From NCBI RefSeq assembly GCF_002567005.1, contig NZ_NUZU01000031.1:4523-68522 (forward strand): 64,000 nucleotides of DNA, given 5' to 3'. The stretch is from Bacillus sp. AFS073361. Lineage in GTDB: Bacteria; Bacillota; Bacilli; Bacillales; Cytobacillaceae. Positions 57,442 through 64,000 of this stretch are shown here, piece after piece (position 1 is the stretch's first letter; each line of letters starts with the position of its first letter). The position numbers were made by a program, and so were the translations under genes. The notes under the pieces are model-generated. The model was given only the letters and a program-made list of their open reading frames with translations. It had not been told where the DNA came from and did not search any database.

Positions 57442-58304
57442 TATTCATTACCTCCATGCATCATGGCTGCATCGGAATTGTTTTTCTCTTGATTCGGAAT
57501 GAGGACAACCTCGCCAGCGTCCACTCCGCCCTTAATTTCCACCGTCGTACCATCATTAATGCCGGTTTGGATAAATTGCTTTTTTGCCATCCCTTTTTCG
57601 GTTGGGATTAATACATAAGGTTTATTTTTACTATCAAATTGAATGGCCTTCATGGAAAGGGTAATGACTCCCTTAGCAGATTCCTTCAAAATTTTAGCTT
57701 CGGTACTCATACCCACTTTAATCATTTTGTCTTTAGGTAGATCAATCGTTGCGGTGAAGTATGAAACCCCATTCTCATGAATGGCTTCTTTGGAAATGGC
57801 AGAAACGGTACCCTTTATTTCTTTTTCAAGCGCATTAATGGCAACATTGACTTTTTGCTCCACTTTTAGGTATTTCAAGTCATATTCATCGACCTTTACA
57901 TTTGTTTGTAATGTGGAGTAGTCGACAATATCGATAAGCTGTGCTCCTGACATGACTTCTGCGTTTTTCTCGACATGAATTTTGGAAATCTCCCCGTCAA
58001 GGGCTGCTTTAATTTTGTCTCCTTGTTTTGTGGTCAATAAGACATCGCCTTTTTCTACTTGCTCCCCGACTTTAACTTCAATTTCTTTAATCTGCATGGC
58101 AGTATCACTCATCATTGTCTTCCTGTTTTTTGCTTCGACGGTGCCTGAAAAGGTGTAATAAGTGGTAATATCACCTGTTATTGCTTTTTCTTCTTCAAGG
58201 TCCCCCGACCCCTTTGGCATAAATAAAAAGCCAGTTAGGAGAACCGCTGCGATCAGCCCAACCACCGTCCATATGACAAACTTCTTTTTACTCTTCTTTT
58301 TCAT
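57441..58304 (-). CDS. HlyD/YknX-like membrane fusion (adaptor) protein
   Basis: 287 residues. N-terminal basic stretch and membrane helix (FVIWTVVGLIAAVLLTGFLF), then lipoyl-like and barrel domains (IKEIEVKVGEQVEKGDVLL; AALDGEISKIHVEKNAEVMSGAQLIDI) and a C-terminal barrel. Shorter than B. subtilis YknX, lacking much of the coiled hairpin. GGGAGGAAAG before the ATG. First gene of the exporter operon; in B. subtilis the YknWXYZ system protects against a toxic peptide, but the substrate here is unknown. Confidence 0.87.
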   Translation of the reverse strand: MKKKSKKKFVIWTVVGLIAAVLLTGFLFMPKGSGDLEEEKAITGDITTYYTFSGTVEAKNRKTMMSDTAMQIKEIEVKVGEQVEKGDVLLTTKQGDKIKAALDGEISKIHVEKNAEVMSGAQLIDIVDYSTLQTNVKVDEYDLKYLKVEQKVNVAINALEKEIKGTVSAISKEAIHENGVSYFTATIDLPKDKMIKVGMSTEAKILKESAKGVITLSMKAIQFDSKNKPYVLIPTEKGMAKKQFIQTGINDGTTVEIKGGVDAGEVVLIPNQEKNNSDAAMMHGGNE

Positions 58305-58485
58305 TTTCTTTCCTCCCGAATGTTTTTTTGTTTGGTTCCTATTTCGTATGGGGTTTTTCTTTTGTTTTGGATGATTTCATTGTACGGTGTTTCTATTCCA
58401 TCAAAACCGCAGACTTTGAGAGAAGCACCGCAAAACTTTTGGGGTAGGCCCGCATGTGGCTTGCAGTTTTGTTTGGAAAAAGGGG
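58305..58485. other. Non-coding region upstream of the exporter operon
   Basis: AT-rich, then a GC-richer stretch 58405-58470 that can pair with itself (GCAAAAC / GTTTTGT type). No gene or clear promoter identified. Confidence 0.35.
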
Positions 58486-58690
58486 TTACTCTCGGATCAT
58501 TTGAATTTACTCTTGGATAAGGGGCAAATACTCTCGATAACAGTTTTACTGGCGGATGACGCGAGTTTACTGGCGGATAAACCATGTTTACTGGCGACAT
58601 TCAATTTTACTGGCGGATGGTTACTCGTTACTGGCGGATGACATAGAGTTAATGGCGCATAACCCGAGTTTACTGGCGATAACCAATCTC
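58486..58690. repeat. 21-bp-period tandem repeat array, about ten units
   Basis: Units of type TTTACTGGCGGATRA start at about 58486, 58507, 58528, 58546, 58567, 58588, 58607, 58628, 58649 and 58670. Most spacings are exactly 21 bp; two are 18-19. The core ACTGGCG is best kept in the right half, while the left units read ACTCTCGGAT/ACTCTTGGAT. It lies between the exporter operon and the membrane-protein gene and is not part of any recognised gene. Confidence 0.82.
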
Positions 58691-58699
58691 CAAGTAAGC

Positions 58700-58734
58700 A
58701 AAAAAAAGCCTTAACTCTATATGTTAAGGTTTTT
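58700..58734. terminator. Terminator of the small membrane-protein gene
   Basis: CCTTAAC / GTTAAGG with A and T flanks on both sides; its right arm is inside the last codons of the gene. Confidence 0.82.
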
Positions 58735-59205
58735 ACTACTCTTAGTTAGATAGATTAATATTACAAGCCCACCAGCTGCGACCACGAACAATAGTAATAT
58801 ATCTAAATATAATGGCAAGAACCAAATAGCAATGGCAATCCAAGCAAACAGAAGGGCTAACGGGCTCGTGGCTCTAAGGAAGAGATGAGCAAATCGGTAA
58901 CTTGAACGGATAAAAGGTGTAGCTTCTAACAACAAAATCGTAGGGTTCAAAATCGAACCATAAATCAATGGGATGACAATGTACAAGGAAAACTCTGTCT
59001 TCAACGACATTTCCAATAGAAAAGCTAATCCCAATGCGAAGCCTTGCATAAAAAAATCTATATGGGCTGATTTTAGTTTTCTAGAATTCGTAAAAACCTT
59101 ATTCATTGGTGAACTTTTTTGATAAAATACGGCTGCAAGCGGCAGCGATAATACCATTCCAATCATAAACGAGAACAATCCCCACTGTAATAGTTGAACA
59201 TTCAT
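58717..59205 (-). CDS. Hypothetical membrane protein
   Basis: 162 residues with about four membrane segments (about 8-28, 52-70, 75-95, 110-155). No family recognised. ATAAAAGGAGGT lies before the ATG (good site). Single gene with its own terminator. Confidence 0.65.
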   Translation of the reverse strand: MNVQLLQWGLFSFMIGMVLSLPLAAVFYQKSSPMNKVFTNSRKLKSAHIDFFMQGFALGLAFLLEMSLKTEFSLYIVIPLIYGSILNPTILLLEATPFIRSSYRFAHLFLRATSPLALLFAWIAIAIWFLPLYLDILLLFVVAAGGLVILIYLTKSSKNLNI

Positions 59206-59370
59206 TTTCTATTACCTCCTTTTAATAAAACCTCAATATAAATACAGCTACAATAAAATCAAATATGGCGCATAGGAGTGGATGAAAACATCATATTTCA
59301 ACAGACGACAATGCCAACCGCAAACCTATATGGACTTAACGCAAAAAATTGCGGGTTTACCGAAAATCAC

Positions 59371-59397
59371 AAGAAAAGGACCGGTATACGCCGGTCC
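59371..59397 (-). terminator. Terminator of the two-component operon
   Basis: GGACCGG / CCGGTCC stem with CTTTTC on the minus strand. Confidence 0.8.
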
Positions 59398-59405
59398 CAT
59401 CCTCT

Positions 59406-60053
59406 CTAATATAAATCTTCTGTTGGCAGAATCCCCAGTCCTTTAGCTTTTTTAATAGCTTCCACCCGTGAGTTGACATTTAATTTTTGAAAAAGTTCGG
59501 TCAGACTGTACTCCAATGAGCGCTGACTGATTAGCAAGGTCTTGGAAATTTCCTTATTACTATGTCCCTTGGCTAACTCGCGCAGAAGTGTTTCTTCCTT
59601 TTTTCCAATCGTTGTTTTTTCATTGGCGCTCTCCCCTTGCACAATGATCTCCTGACGTCTAAGCTGCTTAAGAAGTTGCATCGGAATAATCGCCTCTTTC
59701 CTCGCGGCGCTGCGGATTGCCTGAACTAGCTGTTCTCTGGTCGATGTTTTCGAAATAAAGCCAGACACGCCTGAATCCATCAGCAAATTAAAATGTGGTG
59801 CAATATCAAATCCCGAATATATGAGAATTATGGCGTCAGGAACATCTTCGAGCACTTTTCGTGCTAAATCAGCCCCATTGATATTAGGCATATATAAATC
59901 AAACAAGATGACGTCAAAACTTTTTAGACGGACCAAATCCGGGACAAGATAAACGTCCGTTTCAATCGTAACATTCATATCTGGTTCTGACTCAATGAGC
60001 ATCTTTGATCCTTCGACGACGGATCTATGATCGTCCACCAATAATATTTCCAT
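59406..60053 (-). CDS. ComA-like response regulator (NarL/LuxR type)
   Basis: 215 residues. Receiver domain with DD (residues 7-8), phospho-Asp in VILFDLYMPN, and KTS near 105; then a LuxR-type helix-turn-helix (GHSNKEISKTLLISQRSLEYSLTELFQKLNVNSRVEAIKKA) that closely follows B. subtilis ComA. Its start overlaps the kinase end by 29 bp, so they are coupled. Target genes unknown. ATG 60053 with AAGGTGATC. Confidence 0.88.
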   Translation of the reverse strand: MEILLVDDHRSVVEGSKMLIESEPDMNVTIETDVYLVPDLVRLKSFDVILFDLYMPNINGADLARKVLEDVPDAIILIYSGFDIAPHFNLLMDSGVSGFISKTSTREQLVQAIRSAARKEAIIPMQLLKQLRRQEIIVQGESANEKTTIGKKEETLLRELAKGHSNKEISKTLLISQRSLEYSLTELFQKLNVNSRVEAIKKAKGLGILPTEDLY

Positions 60054-62544
60054 AGTGATCACCTTTTTGCGTTGTTATAGTTGGAATGGTAATATCCATA
60101 TGAAAGCCCTCTTGAGGAGCAGAATGAAACTCCACTTTCCCCTCTAAACTAAGGACACGATTCTCAATCCCAGCTAAACCCATATGTTTAAACGAGCCGC
60201 CAAAGGAGGTTAAATCGATCCCGACCCCGTTATCACCATAAGAAAAATGAATATAATCCTGTTTGCTGATCAAATTCATTGTTACTTTCGATGCTTTCGA
60301 ATGTTTGGTGGCATTATTTAATAGCTCCTGAACTATACGATACAAGCCGAGGATTTGATCCTCATTTAATGAATGGATTAAATCCATGGCAGTGAAGTCA
60401 ATCTCATAATTAGAAAACATGCGGGCATACGAAAACAGACTCTTTAAAGATTCCACCAGCCCCATTTTTATGAGAAACGGCGGGCGAAGTTCATTACAGG
60501 TAATGCGAATTTGATGAATGGCGTCAAGCAGTCCTTCTTCAATTTGCATTAGCTCTTCCTGAATCTCATCGTTAAACTTTGATGTGGAGCGTAATGATTC
60601 CAGTTTACGGTACCAAATAATAAGGTCCTGCAATACAGAATCATGCAAATCGCTGGAAAGAGAAGCCCGTTCCTTTTCCGAAAGTCTAAACAAGAGCCGG
60701 AGCATCCATTTAGGGGTCTCATTGATACTTACCATGTCCTCAATGCGTTTCATCAAATCTTCAATAAATCCAAGATTATCATATAAAATCGTGACATAAT
60801 GAACGGCCGTTTCAAGCCACTCTTCCTCTATTTTTTTCAAAGCTTGATCAGTGCTAATCCTTAAATAGATAAGCTGATCCTTTTCGGCAATTTTTACCCA
60901 TTTTTCCTTTTGGTTACCTAGAGATGCTTCCTTATTTCTTGGAACTTTTTCAATGGATGCACTTGTAACTGCCAATACTTTCTTAACCTCATCAATTAAA
61001 CGATTTTCTAATTCAGAAACTTTCATAACGTTCGCAAGATCATGGGAGAAACGATTAATACTTTGCTGAAGTGTCTTATACCTTTCTTCACTTTGGATTA
61101 GCTCTAATTCCTCTTTTTTGCGCTCAGTTATATCTTTAACCATCCCATGTACACCCATTAATTCACCATAAAGGAAGATTGGAACAAAGGAAATATTAAC
61201 AACGCGAGGCTCCCTCTGTCTATAACGTACAATCCTGCATTCAATGTCTCTCGATTCATGGGTTTGAATGACTTCCGAGAGAACTTGATAGATAGCCAAG
61301 TGATCTTCATCATAAATCAACCCTATTAAACAACGATCTGGCAATTCGTCTATTTTGATACTTGTAATTTTTTCAAACGATCGATTAGCATTGACAAAAT
61401 TAGCCTTTAAATCAATGGAAAAAACTCCATCCAAATTGTTCTCAAATAACGACTTATACCTTTGCTCACTTTCTTCTAATGCTAACTCCGACCGTTTTTT
61501 CTCCGTAATATCCAACATCAACCCATCAAGACGTTCGACTGCGCCTGTATTGTCCAAAAACGGGTGGACGATCAGCCTTCCCCATCTAGTTTCATTTTCA
61601 ATATGGGTATAACGAATGACTTTGTTTACAGGTAGACCCCTATCCAAGTTCTTCTTTACTTCCCCCATTAGCATCAAATTATCCTCTGGGTGGATGTGGT
61701 CATGTAGGCGAATCGGGTTATGCATAATTTCATGTCTAGGAATTCCCGATATTTTTTCAATGCTCTCTGAACAAAAGGTATAATAGCTAAAATCCTTATC
61801 CGTTGACCATACTGCTGCATTAACACTTTCTAAAATATTTTCTAATAATTGTTCAGCCTTTTTTCGTTCAGTTATATCACGTATCACCGCAACTACATAT
61901 TTTACATTTCCGAAACTATCGAACACAGGTTTCACCTTGGTCTCAACATGGAGCAGTGATCCTTGGGCGTGAATGGCACGATATTCCATTTTAATTTCTG
62001 TTTTGGTTTGGACTGCTTGAAAATGCAAGTCACGAATTCGCTGCCTGTCATCAGGGTGAATTAAGTCAAAGGCGTCCATTCCTTCGTATTGTTCCGCTGT
62101 GTAACCAATCATCGAATAAATGGATGGTGATACATAACGAACAATCGTCCGTTGATCCACGAGTACGATTACATCAGATGTGTTATCTGCGACAATTTTA
62201 TACCTTATATCTTCGTCTAGGAGGTGTTCCATGGTGGATTTTTGTATAATGCCAGTATAAGCAATTGGAGTTGATTCGTTTTCATTAATAGGGATTAATT
62301 GCAGTCTTACAGAGATGACGGAACCATCATGACAATAAACAACAAAGGGTTCATGCTCTTTCTTTTCTATAAAGATTAAGTTGGTTAAACCATCATCCCA
62401 TTGTTTTTGGTCCGAACCAAAGAATTTTTGAAAAGCTTCGTTTACCCATAAAACTTTATTATCAAGTCCAATGATATACATCGCATCTGGCATTTTCTGC
62501 AGTAATTGTTGCGCGCTTCGAATAAATTTTAAGTCCGTGCTCAT
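60025..62544 (-). CDS. Multi-PAS soluble sensor kinase (HisKA_3)
   Basis: 839 residues with no membrane segment. Four PAS domains in a row (about 5-110, 115-232, 235-352, 358-480), a linker that may be GAF-like (about 490-600), then HisKA_3 with the phospho-His in SSDLHDSVLQDLIIWYRKLESL, and HATPase_c (ELLNNATKHSKASKV, GDNGVGIDL, GLAGIENRV). The kinase core resembles ComP, but ComP senses a peptide through many membrane helices. Here the signal is likely cytosolic (redox, small molecule). AAAGGAG before the ATG. Confidence 0.88.
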   Translation of the reverse strand: MSTDLKFIRSAQQLLQKMPDAMYIIGLDNKVLWVNEAFQKFFGSDQKQWDDGLTNLIFIEKKEHEPFVVYCHDGSVISVRLQLIPINENESTPIAYTGIIQKSTMEHLLDEDIRYKIVADNTSDVIVLVDQRTIVRYVSPSIYSMIGYTAEQYEGMDAFDLIHPDDRQRIRDLHFQAVQTKTEIKMEYRAIHAQGSLLHVETKVKPVFDSFGNVKYVVAVIRDITERKKAEQLLENILESVNAAVWSTDKDFSYYTFCSESIEKISGIPRHEIMHNPIRLHDHIHPEDNLMLMGEVKKNLDRGLPVNKVIRYTHIENETRWGRLIVHPFLDNTGAVERLDGLMLDITEKKRSELALEESEQRYKSLFENNLDGVFSIDLKANFVNANRSFEKITSIKIDELPDRCLIGLIYDEDHLAIYQVLSEVIQTHESRDIECRIVRYRQREPRVVNISFVPIFLYGELMGVHGMVKDITERKKEELELIQSEERYKTLQQSINRFSHDLANVMKVSELENRLIDEVKKVLAVTSASIEKVPRNKEASLGNQKEKWVKIAEKDQLIYLRISTDQALKKIEEEWLETAVHYVTILYDNLGFIEDLMKRIEDMVSINETPKWMLRLLFRLSEKERASLSSDLHDSVLQDLIIWYRKLESLRSTSKFNDEIQEELMQIEEGLLDAIHQIRITCNELRPPFLIKMGLVESLKSLFSYARMFSNYEIDFTAMDLIHSLNEDQILGLYRIVQELLNNATKHSKASKVTMNLISKQDYIHFSYGDNGVGIDLTSFGGSFKHMGLAGIENRVLSLEGKVEFHSAPQEGFHMDITIPTITTQKGDHYGNIIGGRS

Positions 62545-62654
62545 TGCCTACTCCTTTCAATAAGAAAGAATTTCCAGATAAATTCTATATGTTCATTATA
62601 ATGTAGGTAATGCGGTGAAAACACGCAAAAAATAGGGGGAGGTCCGCAAAAAAG

Positions 62655-62682
62655 AAAAAGCCTCCAAATGCTGGGGCTGAAA
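62655..62682 (-). terminator. Probable terminator of fosB
   Basis: AGCC..C / G..GGCT imperfect stem with CTTTTTC on the minus strand just after fosB. Confidence 0.55.
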
Positions 62683-62685
62683 AAG

Positions 62686-63108
62686 CTATCTGTAAATTTC
62701 CATATGAGGTTTTTCTTGTTTATAATAATCCAAGCGATCCTGTAAAGTACCTGTGTGAAACTCAAACTTATGCCCATCCAGGTCCGTAAAGTAAATGGAC
62801 TTCTTGTCTTTTTCATCCCTTGGACGACCTGGTAAGATAGTAACATTCAAATCTATTAGTTTTTGAACCATACGATCAAACTCTGCTTCCTCAATAGAAA
62901 AGGCTATATGTGTGTAGGATTGGTGAATTTCATTTCGGGGGATATCTTTCTCCACATTGAGAGCCAACCACATCCCATTTAGATCAAAATAGGCGGTGCT
63001 TCTTCCTTTGACCAACAGCTTAGCATCAAAGACATTCTTGTAAAACTCAATAGATTTCTCCAGATCCGAAACGGAAAATAAGAAATGATTGAGACCTTTT
63101 ATGGACAC
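62686..63108 (-). CDS. fosB: Metallothiol transferase FosB (fosfomycin resistance)
   Basis: 140 residues of the VOC fold, closely matching Bacillus/Staphylococcus FosB, which adds bacillithiol (or cysteine) to fosfomycin. Metal ligands His8, His67 and Glu116 are present ([32 protein letters not shown]). GTG start; its ribosome site AGGTGA overlaps the stop of the small gene upstream, so they are likely coupled. Chromosomal fosB is common in this group. Confidence 0.93.
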   Translation of the reverse strand: MSIKGLNHFLFSVSDLEKSIEFYKNVFDAKLLVKGRSTAYFDLNGMWLALNVEKDIPRNEIHQSYTHIAFSIEEAEFDRMVQKLIDLNVTILPGRPRDEKDKKSIYFTDLDGHKFEFHTGTLQDRLDYYKQEKPHMEIYR

Positions 63109-63114
63109 AAATAA

Positions 63115-63291
63115 TCACCTCATATTATCAGACTTCAATTTTGGTTTGATAAATATTTGGTCAATGATTGCCAATACAACGATTATAGCTATCCCAACGA
63201 TTATATTTAACCATTGGATTGCCATTAATATACCAAGTGTAATTGACCCATACAAACGTATTGATTCTATTAACTTTCTATGCTTTTCCAT
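63115..63291 (-). CDS. Small membrane protein, 58 residues
   Basis: Starts MEKHRKLIESIRLYG; one to two helices (about 13-48: GSITLGILMAIQWLNIIVGIAIIVVLAII) and a basic tail. ATG 63291 has AAGGAGG at 7 nt. Lies between the hypothetical gene and fosB on the same strand. Family not recognised. Confidence 0.68.
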   Translation of the reverse strand: MEKHRKLIESIRLYGSITLGILMAIQWLNIIVGIAIIVVLAIIDQIFIKPKLKSDNMR

Positions 63292-63304
63292 GCGTTCATC
63301 CTCC

Positions 63305-63652
63305 TTATCTAAACACTTCTTCAATAACAGATTCCCCCTCGGTATGCTCACCGTCTGTCCATTTCCACTTTTCATGTAATCTAATTCTTCCATCGGGAAG
63401 AGTTTCTGGAATCGAGCAGCACTTCCCGCCTCTAATTTCGTTTTTTGTGTTCACATGGTTATATCTAAATTGTAAATGGCCATTTTCCTGAACTATTCCA
63501 ATCAGCGTCCCCTTTACGATCTCTCCGCCGCCATATGTAGCTGAAAGTATATTTCCTTCTTGTTTGTATTCAAATGAGGTACTTGAAGAAACCTCTCCGT
63601 TTGCTGTATTTTCAACAGATACAAATATCCGACCATTGTAATTGATCACCAT
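63305..63652 (-). CDS. Hypothetical protein of the type often labelled N-acetylglutamate synthase
   Basis: 115 residues, beta-rich ([48 protein letters not shown]...), with [22 protein letters not shown] core and a Trp/Glu-rich end. Such proteins are common in Bacillus and often mislabelled N-acetylglutamate synthase; it lacks acetyltransferase motifs. AAGGAGGTTAAAAGGTA region before the ATG. First gene of the three-gene unit with fosB. Confidence 0.7.
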   Translation of the reverse strand: MVINYNGRIFVSVENTANGEVSSSTSFEYKQEGNILSATYGGGEIVKGTLIGIVQENGHLQFRYNHVNTKNEIRGGKCCSIPETLPDGRIRLHEKWKWTDGEHTEGESVIEEVFR

Positions 63653-63835
63653 TACCTTTTAACCTCCTTAATCGTTATAATATTCACATATTTTACCATA
63701 TATTTTACATTTTCAAGTAGCTATAAATATAGAAACCTATTAATTTTTTTAAAATGGTTCACGTTAGAATAATCGCTCTGTTCAAAGAACATACTATCAA
63801 ATGAGAATTGTTGGATTATATTGGGAGAAAAATTG

Positions 63836-64000
63836 ATGTCAGAAACTGTTGAGATTATCATTCGAACGTTTACTTCATTTATATTATTATGGGTATTTGT
63901 CCTGGTACTCGGTAAACAAACGATTGCCCATAAGACGTATCACCTTTATATAGCTTCCATTACGATGGGAACAATAGCAGGAAATCTAGCCTTTAATATT
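63836..64000 (+). CDS. DUF421 family membrane protein (YetF-like), 5' part
   Basis: First 55 codons only; the gene runs off the window. MSETVEIIIRTFTSFILLWVFVLVLGKQTIAHKTYHLYIASITMGTIAGNLAFNI has the N-terminal helix and the LGK and I.IG...G..A pattern of YetF/DUF421 proteins. GGGAG lies 9-13 nt before the ATG. Confidence 0.7.
   Translation, partial: MSETVEIIIRTFTSFILLWVFVLVLGKQTIAHKTYHLYIASITMGTIAGNLAFNI

Noticed and set aside
58301..58600. 99-codon minus-strand frame with Pro/Val-rich seven-residue repeats
   Set aside because: It is a by-product of the 21-bp array, which is a multiple of three; no ribosome site, and the frame overlaps the start of the exporter operon.

Overview
The window looks like the chromosome of a low-GC, aerobic, spore-forming Bacillaceae (Bacillus/Neobacillus-like). 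This rests on close protein resemblance to Bacillus subtilis TreP/TreA/TreR, NasABCDEF, RocA/D/G, IlvA with a T-box leader, YeeI, YtoA, YyaC and FosB, on strong GGAGG ribosome sites with many GTG/TTG starts, and on sigma-54, TnrA and TreR type sites. No rRNA, tRNA, CRISPR array, prophage or plasmid functions were seen. The only clear mobile element is one group II intron.

Layout. 0.4-4.5 kb: trehalose operon treP-treA-treR behind a SigA-like promoter with two copies of a 14-bp TreR-type palindrome and a CcpA-like site. 4.6-7.3 kb: an SRAP (YedK/HMCES-type) gene split by an antisense 2.05-kb group II intron. 7.5-12.7 kb: single genes (K+ channel, two VOC/GNAT-type enzymes, YyaC-like spore protein, SET methyltransferase, YbaK-type deacylase, two unknowns). 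13.0-16.9 kb: an unusual group of three ATP-dependent carboxylate-amine ligases: a divergent Mur ligase facing a YheC/YheD-type ATP-grasp protein and a second ATP-grasp protein. 17.1-19.7 kb: yeeI and T-box-controlled ilvA. 19.9-24.6 kb: rocA-rocD-rocG arginine/ornithine/proline catabolism plus a lipoyl-like small protein, behind a near-ideal sigma-54 promoter. 24.7-28.0 kb: ytoA, a drug-type MFS exporter and an orphan PAS histidine kinase.

28.2-38.0 kb: the complete nitrate assimilation locus: nasB-nasC-nirB-nirD-nasF on the minus strand and nasA divergent, with two perfect TnrA boxes in the divergent region and a third inside the operon ahead of nirB. 38.0-40.7 kb: a UvrA-like ATPase with a frameshift near its N-terminus and an unlisted 43-residue Cys protein. 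40.8-51.8 kb: proline iminopeptidase, two DUF3231 proteins, a TetM-like GTPase, a Cys-rich pentapeptide-repeat protein, an MFS exporter, a TerC protein, a zinc-ribbon/YARHG membrane protein and a GNAT enzyme. A 52-bp hairpin repeat array lies between the TetM-like and pentapeptide genes.

52.0-58.3 kb: copper and export block: CopA carrying a 289-residue C-terminal extension with its own internal ribosome site, then copZ sitting directly behind a YknXYZ/MacAB-like exporter operon. 58.5-58.7 kb: a 21-bp-period repeat array. 58.7-63.7 kb: small membrane protein, a ComA-like response regulator with a four-PAS soluble sensor kinase, fosB and two small genes. The window ends inside a DUF421 membrane protein gene.

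The most unusual items are the ligase cluster, the CopA fusion, the antisense intron in SRAP, the two intergenic repeat arrays, and the TetM-like GTPase that lacks the drug-displacing loop. Functions for these are inference, not shown by the sequence.
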